Source of the DNA: Angiostrongylus vasorum
Taxonomy: Eukaryota > Nematoda > Chromadorea > Rhabditida > Metastrongylidae
Reading direction: 5' to 3'
DNA: 64,000 nt
Assembly: GCA_018806985.1 (NCBI GenBank)
Contig: JADANN010000065.1
Coordinates: forward strand, 124,001 to 188,000
The notes beneath the pieces are model-generated. The model was not told the origin of the DNA. It saw only the letters and a list, made by a program, of their open reading frames with translations, and did no database searches. Every line of letters starts with the position of its first letter. Position 1 is the stretch's first letter. Made by a program: the position numbers and the translations under genes. Shown piece by piece: positions 33,036-45,225 of this stretch.

Positions 33036-36000
33036 AAGTAAAGCTCTTGGATACTTGGATACCTGGGCGGTCCGTCTTCACGAGCTGTGCGGGCCCCAGC
33101 ATATATGCCAGTCGTTCCTTTCTCTCGCAATCGTAGTCCATGGTGGTAGTTTTGCTCGAGCATGGTAACGCTTGCGAGTCTCGTACCGTGATCTGTAAAA
33201 CAACTGCAGATGCGGGTACAACTGATTAACATTGTTTACGAACACGTCTGCCCAACGTGCAGGTGGTCGTCCTGGGGGGACATTTGCATTCTCTTGGAGT
33301 CCATTCTACTGTTCTTTTCGTTCATCTGTTGTCCGTTCTTCTCATTATGTGACCGGCACATCTATTTTTCGCTATCGATATATAATCTCCTGGATCTCGA
33401 AGATGTGACAGATATCGAAGGTCAGAGCTTCGCATTCCGGCTAGATGTTGAGAGTGCTTGTTATATTTCAGAAGACATCGCTCAAGCGCTCTGTGAGTAC
33501 TGCGAAGCATTCTTGATGTGACTGAAGTATCAACCCACGTCTCCGCAGCATAACAGAGTGCTGGGAGGACCGTAGAATCGAAGAGATGAGCGCGGATTTT
33601 CGGGTCCTTCAGCTGCTTGGTGGGGGCCCAAGCTGCTCTCCTTCTTCTATCTAGTTCCTCCTTCATGTTGTTTTCCATGTTCATTGGTCGCCCAAGGTAT
33701 ACCTACGAGGTGGTCTCTGCAATGAGAGAGCCATCCAATTCAATTTTTTCGCCTTCGCACCATGGGTTTTTTCATGAACTGAGTCTTCTTTCGATTTATG
33801 CAAGTACGATCTTTTTCCCCGCTTTATTGAGCTCGTTGATCACCATCTCTGCTTCGCTAGTACTTTTTGAGAAAATGACAATGTCGTCGGCAAAACGAAG
33901 GCTTGATAGGAATTTTCCATCAATACGTATGCCTTTCTCATCCCAGTCGAGTGACTTCATTATCTACTGCAGTGCGGCACTGAACAGCTTTGGCGATATT
34001 GTGTCGCCTTGTCGAACCCCTATTTCTATGGGTATGGTAAGAGGTCGATGGAAAAGCTGTATTTTCGTAGCGCATTTCTGATAACAGTCGCACATAGTCC
34101 TTAGGTAGGACAAGTCCACTGCTTGGTCGACGAGCGCTGATAGGATTGCATTCGTTTCGACACTGTCAAACGCTTTTTCACAGTCGACAAAGGTTAGGAG
34201 TAGAGGCAGGTGGTATTCCCGACAAACTTCGATGACCCTGGACACGGTTTGGATGTGGTCCATGCAGCAAAATTCTTTTTTGAAATCCTGCTTGCTCGAC
34301 TGGTTGCGCCTCATCAAATGACCCTTGATATGCGCAAAAGGATAATCTTCGTGAAGAGCTTGTAGAATACACTCAACAAGCATATGGGACGATAGTTACG
34401 AAGATCCCTTCGGTCTCCTTTCTTGGGCAGGTTGACCGTGCGCGACGTCCTCCACTGGTCTGAGATTTTTTCCTTTTGAAGGTAGGCTGTCATATGATTT
34501 GCGAGAAGTACATGTAAACTGTGGCCTTCAGCTCTAAGGAAATCGGCGGCGACATTGTCTGGTCCTGGAGCTGTGCATCTTTTCATGCTTTCTATCGCAA
34601 CTCGAACCTGTGACGGAAGAATTCCGGGTGGTTTTTCTTTAGCGGGAATATTAGCGTGCGGGACGGGGATTGTGGAACGGAAAATGTTGGTGTAGAACGT
34701 TTCCGCCATTAATTCCACATCATGGCGGGAACTTTTGACGATCCCATCTTCGTTCTTCAGGGCTGACAGCGGAACATTATAATCACACAAATCCCGACGG
34801 TATTTTTTCGGACTGCTTCTTTTCGCTGCTGCTTCCAGTTGCTTCTTCTGCTTGTACCATTGTAGATTTTCCTGCAAAGCTATTCTCCAGCTGGCATTTA
34901 TTACTAGCCATGTCAATCGTGTTGCAGTAGGATCAAGCTTCAGTTTCCTTCTCTTTTCGAGCAACTCTAAGTAGTGACGGAGATGCGATCTGATCTTCTT
35001 GCTTGAGGAACTGAGGCGAATTCGGCACAGCTTTTCGGTCCTCCGACAAGCAGCTCGTAGTGTTCTGTACGGTCTTCTTTAATCTGCCAGTCACGTTTGG
35101 ATAAGCCTTCATTCAGAATGTTCTCGTCGTATACAGCTAGAATTTTTCCTCGTGGTCGATGAAGAGAGGTCTTTTCCAGCTTGCGGCTGAATCGAATCTT
35201 CGTGCGAAGAAGGCGGTGATCGAAACCAGTACAGAATGACGGGACTACCGATGTTTCAAGTAGGCACCATCTTCTCTTTGCCAGAATATGGTTTATCTCC
35301 GCATGAGTCATGCCGTTGGGAGACTCCCATGCCCAGCGGAGGCTTTCTTTCTTCTGGAAAAAACGAGTTTCCATGGAGCAGACGTGCTACTAACAGGAGT
35401 CCTGCGAGACGGTTTCCATTCCCATTTCGTTCTCCTAATCCAAAAATTTCCGATCCTGTATTCGCTTTCGTTGGCCTTTCCTCTTCTTGCGTTGAAGTCT
35501 CTGACAACAAATTGATATGCTATATCGTTGCGGATGACTTCCTCAAACTGATAGTAGAGCGCATTTAATTCGTGCTCACCAGCTGCGTCGGTCTGTGAGT
35601 AGCAGTTGATGATAGCGATCTTCTTATGATGCGACAGTTGAAGACGCAGGACGGCTATGCGAGGGGAAAGGATCTGGTATGAGTCGACGAGATGGACAAT
35701 GGACGGATGGACGACAAAGCGTACACCGCCGACATTTCGTGACGAGACCTTTTCTCCACGGATCACAAGGGTCCCGTTGTTTAGTTGGCGTATGTCGGTC
35801 TTCTTGATTTTTTGTTTCTTGTAATGCGATCCCTCCCAACGGTTTTCCGCCTCATCGTGGCTGGCAGGTATTCTTGGGTGTCGGACTGCGATGTGCAGCG
35901 GGGGGGATTCGTCTCCCCGGCAGTGTCTCCCAAGCTGAGAAGGAGTCCGGCGTTTTCATCAGGTAGCCTAGCTAAGAGTTAACCAATACCGGGATCCACC

Positions 36001-36097
36001 ACCGTCCTGGCATCGAATTAGTCGCATGGTGGCAAATCTCCCTCTGATCAACAAGGGCTGCGACTGCCTGTTCTGATGACGACCTGGAGCAACATAA
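33036..36097 (-). mobile_element. RTE-type LINE, family 2, decayed
   Basis: From 36097 down: 5' leader (265 bp, inside the right arm); endonuclease (IALQETK near 35830, [38 protein letters not shown]); reverse transcriptase (CTAPGPDNVAADFLRA, NYRPICLLSVFYKLFTK, FVDCEKAFDSVE, GVRQGDTISPKLFSAALQ, LRFADDIVIFS near 33890); C-terminal region ending in a W..CWGPH motif at about 33090; 3' tail with tandem TATCCAAG. Frameshifts near 35350, 34970, 34350 and 33960 disable it. Different family from the RTE at 10575. Confidence 0.85.
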
Positions 36098-37860
36098 CCT
36101 GAGAAACAGCTTCGGACAAGAAATGCTGTTTACGCTTTCTCACAACGTCAAACTTTCTGGTCGTGTACTCTGGCAACTACTTCCACTGTAACATCTTTCT
36201 CTAGTGCTTCATCAGCAATTAATTTCTACTATAATTTAATGTAAAAATTGTTTTGATTGAGTGTTTTGTGGTTGTTTTCTTGTGAAATCACCTGGTGATG
36301 CGAATTTTTTTCCATAAAACTTGAATTTTTATGAAGCCGTAACTCTGCAGCGTGTGTTTAAACACATAAACTATTCTTAGAGAGCGGTGTATCAGTGAAA
36401 ACTTTGCAATCTGTTAGGGAACTATGTTTTCTGCTCACGATCAAACTTTCATTACATCTTATGCATTGAACTCGTCATTAGACAGCTTTTTTCCAAGCGC
36501 CACACAACACAGTGTCAGACGCTCGCCTGATCGTGATGTCTGGTGTTGCTGCCGGTTCTCCCGCCAAAGTTGAAGAGGCTTTCAAGCCAAAAGAGGCCAA
36601 GAAGGCTCCGTCTCATCCGGCGTGCTCGATCATGATCCGCAAGGCTGTGTCCGAGTTGGAGGAGAAGTCTGGATCATCGAAGGCTGCTATCCTGTAGTTA
36701 ATGCTGACGCACTACAAGCTTGGAGACAATATCACTGAGGTGATCCTCCTATCCATCTTGGCATTTTATTTCGTTCTGACTCTTTGTAATGTAGTTAGTT
36801 TTAGATCAGCTAGCATCTCCGCGTAGCGCTTAAGAAGGCTGTCGTGAAAGGTGATTTGAAGCAGGTTAAGGAAAGCGGAGCATCTGGAAGCTTCAGGCTT
36901 GGTGAGAAGAAGTGCTTGTCAGCGGCTAAGATGGTAAGTGGTGGACGTCCTGCACATTTTGTTCCGTATTTTTCGGATGGTATAGTAGTGGATACCTGGT
37001 TTTCAGTGTGTTGGCAAGAAACTGGCTGCCAAAAAGCACAAGTCTTCCAAAGCTACGACGAAGAAACCCAAATCGGAAAAGAAGACCAAGAGCACGAAAA
37101 AAAGGCGAAGGCTGCCAAGAAGCCCGTCAGCAAAGCTGTAAAGCCGAAAGCTAAGAAATCAAAGGTTTGAGGCTCTAAGGCGAAGAAACTTAAGGTATAG
37201 ACTCGTCATCATGTATCCGCTATCTTCCAGAGATCTCTCGTACACAATTGTATCTTTTTACGTGGTTGAATAAATGTATACCTCCTTGGAATTTTCCGTA
37301 GTGTTGTTGAGTTGTCAAATGTCTTCTGAGTATGTTGCTGGGACTGAATAAACTCTTGATCGTGTGGACTCTAACTATTCAGAACAAAGTTGTACTGAAC
37401 TACGGATCACACCTGTTGGCGAGGCTTTTTTCTTACACACGGCTACGTTCAAGCGTCAGCGTACAGGGTTTGAGATGGTAAGTGGAATCAATGAACTCGT
37501 GCATTGAATCCGTAGATGATCCATCCTGTTATGTTTGGATGCGAGTAGATCCTACATTGTCTTAAGGGTCTCTCGTTCCTTTTCATTCGTATCGGTTAGC
37601 TCGTTTTGGTACTTGCTTCTCTTTTTTTCTCCTCCTCTTTCCACCGTCTATGGGGGGATTTTTTTGTAAACAGGTCAAGAGATGCGCTTAACCGTTTTTC
37701 ATAAATTTGTCCCAATCTGTAGTAGCCGCCGTCAGCGGATGTGGTCAGGTGCCGCTGGTGCCTACGTGGTTTGTCCTCAAATGAGTACATGTTTTAATGG
37801 CTCGACAAGAAGCCTTCTGCGTCCTCATTAAGATTCTTGCGGTACGGCAAAGACTTGTCG
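36098..37860 (+). repeat. Inner inverted repeat of the right arm, inner half
   Basis: Partner of 38975-40830; mirrors 30715-32475. Confidence 0.75.
36512..37200 (+). pseudogene. Histone H1 pseudogene 3 (best preserved)
   Basis: Linker histone H1. Continuous frame from 36536: MSGVAAGSPAKVEEAF, KAPSHPACSIMIRKAVSELEE, SGSSKAAIL, then a TAG where the globular domain should continue into HYKLGDN. Second part KGDLKQVKESGASGSFRLGEKK up to a GTAAGT donor at 36932; the downstream exon has the Lys/Ala-rich tail KAKAAKKPVSKAVKPKAKKSK in a frame shifted within an A7 run. Three lesions, so it is not functional, but it retains the most sequence of the four copies. Confidence 0.8.
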
Positions 37861-37904
37861 TCCTCCTAGTCAGGAAAAAAAGCGATGATAGTAACTTTTA
37901 GTGC

Positions 37905-38235
37905 AAAATCGTCTCCGCTATACTTTTTTTATCCTATGCGTGCCTAGTGGGTTAATTTGTTTTGCTTTTCTTTTGCCATTTGGGTGTTCTTTTACACGGA
38001 TGCATAAAGGACAACCCGTTCCCCCCATCTATTCATCTCCGCAACAATTACAAGAGACCAGGTATGTCGTGCCTGATCTCATGCAATCACTGTCCCTGCC
38101 GTAAGGGCAAATTACCCAACTCTCTGTTTTACATAGACGGCCATACACACAGTTACGATGTAACTAATGACGATGAGCATCCAGTGGTACTTCAGTTATG
38201 TGCCCGGTTCCCCCTAGGCTTGCCCTTCTTAAGCA
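37905..38235 (-). mobile_element. Penelope-like GIY-YIG fragment (right arm)
   Basis: Mirror of 30340-30665, with the same lost YIG motif. Confidence 0.7.
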
Positions 38236-38401
38236 TCGCTTTATAGCTAGACTTACTTCATTTCTGAACACGAGACAAAGGGGACTTTATTTTAGCCAGA
38301 TCATTCGTTTAGGGCTTCACTTTCCTAAATTTATCCCTTTTGCTTACTATTTCACAGCCACTGAAGATGGCAATCTGGAAGTCGTGCTAATCCTCCTGCA
38401 G

Positions 38402-38750
38402 TTACCTTTTCGTGCACGAAGAGGTGGCTGTTTGAAGCATAATTCTCAATGTTAGGGATTTGCTGTCTGAAGAAGGCTCAAGGAAAAAGCGATAGTGGTA
38501 GTGCTGCCATTTCTTCCTTTGCATTCCTATTTGATGTTTCCTTTTAGCCCGATAGTGGAGTCGATTTCGAATTTCATTTAAGTTGCGTGCGATCCTGCGC
38601 ACGGCTGCTTCAGAAATTGGTTGTGGCGGTGAACATCTTGAGCTCAATTCAAATAGAGAGCGAGCGCTCTGAGGTTTGGTCGTCCCCATGTGCGGTGACG
38701 TGTTACGGGGGCCTTATGAACGTATTTTCTGCGAGAATTGGGCAAATACC
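38402..38750 (-). CDS. Unrecognised exon-like ORF (right arm)
   Basis: Mirror of 29820-30093. Here the frame continues past the position of the left-arm stop (FLEPSSDSKSLTLRIM...), adding about 25 codons. Not recognised. Confidence 0.3.
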
Positions 38751-38974
38751 ATACCTACGTTCAAAAATCAAAATTTATGACTTTGTTTACATTTCGTTTT
38801 TAGTACGGTGTCTAACGCAACTGGAATCTTTTCCCACTCCTTGTTGGACACAACGTTAGCACAGTTTTGTAGAATCGATGCACCAGTGGTCATAATTGGC
38901 AGGATTATGAATGGCATTTAATACACTGGACTTGGAGTCACTCATAAATTATATTAGCAAGCAGTCGACAATGC

Positions 38975-40830
38975 TTTGCCGTTCTGCAAGAATACTAATC
39001 AGAACGTAACAAGCTCCTCTTAGAGCCATTAAAGCATATTGTAGGACAAACCACATACGCACCTGTGGCACCTGACCACATCCGTTGGTGGCGGATATCA
39101 CAAAACGGGAAAAAATTTAACAAAAAACGATGAAGCGCATCTCTTGACCTGTTTAAAAAAAGTCGAGCATGGATGGTGGAAAAAAGGGAAGCAACTAAAA
39201 TACGAACTAACCGACACGAATAGGAAGGAACAAGAGAACCTAAAGGGAAGAGAGGATTTACTCGCACTCAAGCATGACAGAATGGAACATCTACTACTTC
39301 AATGCACGACTTCATTGATTCCACTTGCCATCTCAAACCCTGCACGCTGCCGCTTAAGCGTAGCCGTATGTAACAAAAAAGCCTCGCCAACACGTGTGAT
39401 TCTTAGTTGAATACAACTCTCTTCGGAATAGTTAGGGTTCACACGACTAAGAGTCCATTCACTCCCAGCAACACACCCAGACGACACTTGACCACTCAGC
39501 GACACTACAAATTCCAAGGAGGTACGTATTTATTGACGCGCGTGAAAAAAATGCAACTATGTACATGAGATCTCAGGAAGATTAGGGATACATAGTGACG
39601 AAACTACGTCTTCAGTTTCTTTATTTCAGAGCCCGAAACCTTTAGTTTTTTGGCATTTGGCTTTGTAGCTTTGCTGACAGTCTTATCCTTTGGAGTTTTT
39701 GCATTCTTCGTGCTCTTTAGCTTCTTTTCCGCTTTAGGCTTCTTCGTCGTAGCTTTGGAAGACTTGTGCTTTTTGGCAGCCAGTTTCTTGCCAACACGCT
39801 GAAAACTAGGTATCCACTACTATACCATCCGAAAAATACGGGACAAAATGTGCAGGACGTCCACCACTTACCATCTTAGCCGCTGACAAACGCACTTCTT
39901 CTCACCAAGCCTGAAGCTTCCAGATGCTCCGCTTCCCTTGACCTGCTTCAATTCACCTTTCATGACAGCCTTCTTAAGCGCAACGCGGAGGTGCTAGCTG
40001 ATCTACAACTAACTACATTACAAAGAGTGAGAACGAAATCAAATGCCAAGATGGGTAGGGAGGATCACTTTAGTGATATTGTCTCCAAGCTTGTAGTGCG
40101 ACAGCATGAACTTCAGTATAGCAGCCTAGATGATCCAGACCTCTTCTCCAACTCGGGCACAGCCTTGCGTATCATGTTGCAGTACGCCGGATGAGACGAA
40201 GCCTTCTTGGCTTCTTTTTGTCTTGGAAGCCTCCTCAACCTTGGCGGGCGAACCGGCAGCAACAGCAGACATCACGATCAGACGCGCCGAACAACGAACT
40301 GGCTGCCGTGCGTCGATGCGGGTTATCTACCAGGCGGGGTTCCTCCTCCGCGCCCCCCCCCCACCAGCGTCGACGCTGCCGTGGATTTAAATTGCCTGAC
40401 AATGTGTTGTGTGGCGCATGGAAAAAGCTGTCTAATGACGAGTTCAATGCATAAGACATAATGAAAGTTTTATCGTAAGTAGAAAACATATTTCTCTAAC
40501 AGAATGCAAAGTTTCCACTGCTACATCGTTCTCTAAGAATAGTTTATGTGTTTAAACACACGCTGCAGAGTTGCGACTTCATAAAATTCAAGTTTTATGG
40601 AAAGAATTCGCATCACTAGGTGATTCCACAACAAGACAACTACAAAACACTCAATCAAAACCATTTTGACGTTAAATTGTAGCAGAAATTAATTGCTGAT
40701 GAAGCACTAGAGGAAGATGTTACAGTGGAAGTAGTTGCCAGAGGACACGACTGGAAAGTTTACGTTGCGAAAAAAAGCATATATGGCATTTCTCGTCCGA
40801 AGCTGTTCCTCAGGTCATGTTCTATAAGAT
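38975..40830 (-). repeat. Inner inverted repeat of the right arm, outer half
   Basis: Partner of 36098-37860; mirrors 27745-29600. Includes the Penelope-like tail frame 39144-39410 (+) with YELTDTN. Confidence 0.75.
39600..40285 (-). pseudogene. Histone H1 pseudogene 4
   Basis: Mirror of pseudogene 1 but keeps the frame at the position where copy 1 has its extra base (MSAVAAGSPAKVEEASKTK), then shifts one base later in the A run. So the two arms acquired different lesions after duplication. Downstream intron and Lys-rich tail as in the others. Confidence 0.8.
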
Positions 40831-41031
40831 TAGAGGCTTTCGAAAGCATTAAATTAACACTCGTCTGAAATTTTTCAGTGTTTGAGTTCGTTCGCAGTCG
40901 GATGCTAACACGGATGCGCGCTACATACTTGGGACTACTACAAAATCGATTATTTAATGGAATTTCGCATGAATCTATCGTGCACACCGTATTAGAGGGC
41001 TATTATAATTAAACCAACATATATTTTGCAC

Positions 41032-41304
41032 TAGGGCGCGTGTGGCGCGGTGGTCGGAGGCGCCCTGCGATACACACATGTTATCGATCGCCGCACCCAT
41101 GGCTCACTAAGTCTTCCATCCCTCTGGGGGTCGGCAAATTGGCACCAGTTTTCTCTGGGAGGATAGCAGCACTGGCTCAATGCATCGATAGGCCGCTGTG
41201 AGTCATTTTAAAGGCAAGATTTGCATTCAATGGCTTCCAATCATGCTTAATGATGGCGGTTCCTTCAGGGTTTGATCAACGCCGAGGGTTTTAGAGAGCT
41301 TTAT
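41032..41304 (+). repeat. SINE A copy (right arm)
   Basis: Mirror of 27269-27541. Confidence 0.75.
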
Positions 41305-41329
41305 ATTTCTCACTGCAGTAATAGGTCGT

Positions 41330-41580
41330 TTTCTTTTTCAACTTATTACTCCAAAAGCCTCACTAAGACAGGCAGAAAGATGAGAATCTCTATGACAATC
41401 GAGTGATCAACAGCTTCTCGAAAAAACACGCGGTTTTTTTTACGTGCCTTCCAAGGAGGAAGAACAGCTGATTAGAGTCGTATATGGTTAGTGATTGCAT
41501 CAATCCACATCAGAAATCGCTGCGAAGATACGGAGTGAGATCACGTCTAGTATCTCTTTCATTCCTCTCTACTATTATAT
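41330..41580 (-). repeat. Penelope-like 3' UTR fragment (right arm)
   Basis: Mirror of 26990-27245; same orientation as the 6500-6748 copy. Confidence 0.6.
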
Positions 41581-41624
41581 ACTATCCCTACTGTACTACT
41601 GTGTTACACTGTGGGATTTTAGGA

Positions 41625-42590
41625 CTTTTTTTTGGCACTACAGTAACGTTTTTATTGACCTCGATGATCCTTCGTTTAACCCCAGAAAGTTTTGCAGAAC
41701 TGTATTATACAAACGCTTTTGACCCAATTCCAGTTTTAATCGGAAAGTGTATTTACGAACGATTTTCAGCGCGAGTTGGCCGTTCTGCTCAAGTGATTTC
41801 CAGCATACCAAGAATTCTTTAGTTAGTTTCATCTCCTTTAATGATTTTGCTTGTTTTAGTTCGTTACAGCATCCCTGAGTGGTCTGTCGATTGGTTGCTG
41901 ATTTTGCTACTCTCACAGAAATCGCAGCCATCTTGGAAGAATCTGAATCGCAAGGAAGTAAACTTCCCTGTGATCCGTAAACGCTTTGACCGGTAGTGGA
42001 GAGAGGTTGAAAACAATTTAGGATGGTTACTTCTGTAATCCTGCGAAAATGACGTGTGGCCAGCAGTCCGCATGTCGATGAGGAAAGACTTCACAAGCTA
42101 CAACGAAATCCATAAACAACATTTTGTAATTTTTTAGATGAGGTTTGTACGAGAACAAAACGAATGCAAAAACGAACGAGGAACTTCTGCGATCCACACA
42201 ATTTGCACACCGATCAATCCAGTGCTCAAGTATGAATTCGAGTAATTTTATGCTAAAAGTCGTACGTTAATGCTGTGTACCATCAATTGCTGGAACTTCT
42301 ACATATTTTTTGCTATACGGTACGCAAATGCGTTACCGTAATTCAAACGTTGCCAGCGTGCATCGCACAGTGCCTTGAAACAATGCTTGGACCAACCGTT
42401 CAATGTTCAAATACTGGAGGATTTCTTCGATTAACTAGTCAGTGGTTAGTAGTTGTAAAAACCACATGCGATAGCTCGTATTGAACATGGAGTGTTAAAA
42501 TCGTATAAGAACAAACTACGTGAAAGGAGGCAAATTCAGGACACAGATTGTTTGATTCTTCACGATGTACTATTTTAACACGGTCATGAG
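41625..42590 (+). pseudogene. Unrecognised exon-like sequences (right arm)
   Basis: Mirror of 25994-26950. In 42260-42465 one frame reads through from HQLLELLHIF to QWLVVVK and is then broken by a base difference (aaaacc) that the left arm lacks. In 41640-41822 the frame is shifted relative to the left arm after IGKCIYERF. Confidence 0.4.
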
Positions 42591-42985
42591 GCGTATACAT
42601 TGTTTAAATAAGTTGGATTCTACGTTTAGGTGCTCGTCAGGTGCTCGTCATACTTGCAGTTCCCTTTTTCAATACTTTGTATCTCAAGCACCGACTGCAT
42701 ATGAATAAAAAGATCTATTCTAATTTGTTACATTCTTAGAACAGAAGATTTCGTTCTTAGGATATCTCACATGCCCTTCACTCAAACGAAGCCAATTATC
42801 TCGTGTTGTTACTACTTGTTTTTTGCCTTGCAATCTTACTGTATCTACAATGAAAATAAAGCCAAAAAACTTTGTGGGATTTGGATAAGCTTTATATTAG
42901 TTTGTTCAGAAGCAGAAAATAGAAAGTTTTTCATTGTGATTTCGAATACATCCTCAACTTAATTGGGCTCAATGTCGATTTGTGC

Positions 42986-43837
42986 CTTTCTTGATCATGA
43001 TCTTTCTTGCTGTGTTAGCGGTTCGCGTTTTACATTCCCCAATTTGTCGAGTACATTTATTAGTTTGGTAAGCTATAGGTGTTAAATGACCAAATATGGT
43101 AAATAAGCTTGTTTCTCATGCCTTGTAACGTGGTTCTTCTTTCTCATTCAGGTTGACGTCATGTAAATTACAGTAGTTTCCACACGCGATTTGGAAGGTG
43201 AGGTAGCGATTTTCGTTTGTTGTAGACTGAAATAATGATACTATTAAAACAATGAGTATTTTAGTGCATACAAATAAAAGCATTCACTAAAGTCACCATT
43301 TCGACCGACAAAAAATCCGAGAGCCCTTTGGACCTGACTGCAAGAACAGACTCTCTATTGTGCTCGTTTGGTCTTGTTGTTTTGTGAATGACATGGAATT
43401 TCATAGCTTACTTCGTTTTCTTTACCCTTATTACAAGTTGATGTGATTCCTTAATTAATATTACTAATATTCTAACATTAGCAGCGAAAACTTCAATTGA
43501 TCGTGACCTTACCCCTCATTGTACATCCCTGCCCGACACCAATGAACACCTCCCTGTCATAACGAAGCGGTAAACCATTGGGATGGACCAGTCCATACGA
43601 ACATATAAGTGAATATATCGATTGGTTGTGCCAAGGTTTATAGAATGTCTGCTTTTTGGGTCATCTCAGCATAACTGCGGTTGTGTCTCACTGTAGTGCC
43701 CTGACGTGAAGAGCGTGGTAGCGCGAATATATAAGAGGTTTGCTACCAGCCATCACGGATGCAATAAATGGCGCTTATTATAACGTCGTCGTATTATGCA
43801 AGAGTTTAGGTTTGCGGTATGACACATGGACAGACGC
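42986..43837. other. No gene; short family C fragment
   Basis: 43510-43590 matches the inverted start of family C ('tacatccctgcccgacac', 'aacacctccc'). The remainder is AT-rich without features. Confidence 0.4.
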
Positions 43838-44116
43838 AGCGTGTCTAACGCAGTGGTCGGAGGCGCCCTGCAATGCTCATGTCATCGATCCCCGTGCCAG
43901 GCCCAACAAGCCCACCATCGCTCCGTGGTCGTCAAATTGGTACCAAAGCTGTCTGAGAGGATGGTAGAACTGGCCTGATACATCGGTTGCCACCACAAGT
44001 CATTGTAAAAGCCGGACATTCATTCAATCACCTCCACCTATACATGATGAAGTGGAGTGCATGGCACATCCCTCAGGGATAGATCAACGCCGACAGCTTT
44101 GTTTTTTATCCCTTTT
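43838..44116 (+). repeat. SINE A copy
   Basis: Head 'gtctaacgcagtggtcggaggcgcc', end 'gatcaacgccgacagctttgttttttatccctttt'. Confidence 0.8.
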
Positions 44117-44339
44117 ACTACATGTGGGATATCTACAGTTTTTGATATAAATACGGAATCGCACCATTCTCGCATATAGAAATGACCTAACAAACGATTT
44201 CATTTTTTTGAAAACAAGCAGGAATTTCATATGCGCGCATGTGGTAGGTGTATGCAGACATGACAGAAAACAATAGTTGAGAAGAACAGTGCTAGAGGAA
44301 GGCTTGTAGAGTTTATGAAAGACGGCGGCAGCGTTGCGG

Positions 44340-44425
44340 GAAGCACGCCAATTACAACGTAAAAAATAACCGTTTTGACTTGATTGATCGCCAAATCCAG
44401 AATAGTAGTTGAAAAGGTGGTACAC
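44340..44425. repeat. Short dispersed repeat (also at 47800-47875)
   Basis: 'cacgccaattacaacgtaaaaaataacc' through 'agaatagtagttgaaaag' aligns with 47800-47875. Class unknown. Confidence 0.4.
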
Positions 44426-44429
44426 GACT

Positions 44430-45075
44430 TTTACTTAAACACGTCTGCCTGCTTCTTTATTCCTATCTAATCAGGATGCCACCTAGACCTGCACCCATCG
44501 AATAAAAGAACAGTGAACCGGTGCAGTGATTATAAATGAAATAACAACTAACTAGTGCTCAAAATTTTTTATCTATTAGCTCTGCACATGGTAGACAACA
44601 CTGTTTTCCACAGCTCCTAATATTCAGTCGAAAAATAAAAGTCCTAAGAAGTTGTGAACTTTATGGAATTAGAAATTAGCCTTTTCTCTACTGCTCTATT
44701 GCTGTGTAGAACATTCCTAAAGTGATCTCCTCATTTCAAGTGTTGTTTGAATAGCAAGTCTCCAATGGAAAGGAGAATATCTATATGATTTAAAATTCTT
44801 GTAAGTATGAGCGAAGGCAGCAAACATTGGCGTCAGTTTGCTGGAAACAAAAAAGTGTTCTTGGAATAAATCCTAGTGGCCCAATCGTTTTGGTACCCGA
44901 AGTACGATCTTCGATGAAAAGGCCAGGTTTTATGGATTCCAAAATTTCAAAATTTTAGGCTAATAGAGCAAGAGAAAGGCGCTACATTGTTTGCTTCATT
45001 ACGAGCTACGATGTGTTCTAACTTATTATTTACTGCGTACTCTTCTCAATAGCAGGGAATGCTGCGAAATATAGC
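44430..45075. other. No feature seen
   Basis: AT-rich, no ORF or repeat recognised. Confidence 0.5.
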
Positions 45076-45079
45076 TTCA

Positions 45080-45225
45080 ATAATGCTGATCTATTTGCTA
45101 AACTCCGGACCGCAGGTGTTCGCGGTTGTGAACGAACGTGATATTACCCTTTCCGGGGCTAACGCGTTCACCAGCACGCCATGCTGGTCTTTCGTTTCGC
45201 TTGTCTTCTAGCTAAAAACTATATA
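45080..45225 (-). repeat. SINE B copy
   Basis: Inverted SINE B: tail 'tgctgatctatttgctaaactccggaccgcagg', head region 'acgcgttcaccagcacgccatgc'. Confidence 0.65.

Larger units (their letters stand above)
35833..42985 (-). repeat. Right arm of the giant palindrome
   Basis: Reverse complement of 25588-32735, nearly identical. It holds the same ordered contents. Its inner end continues into the intact remainder of RTE-2, so this arm is more likely the parental one. Confidence 0.92.

Noticed and set aside
36512..37170. Possibly functional histone H1 gene in the right arm
   Set aside because: An in-frame stop after SSKAAIL, a damaged middle segment and a frameshift in the tail; none of the four copies is intact.
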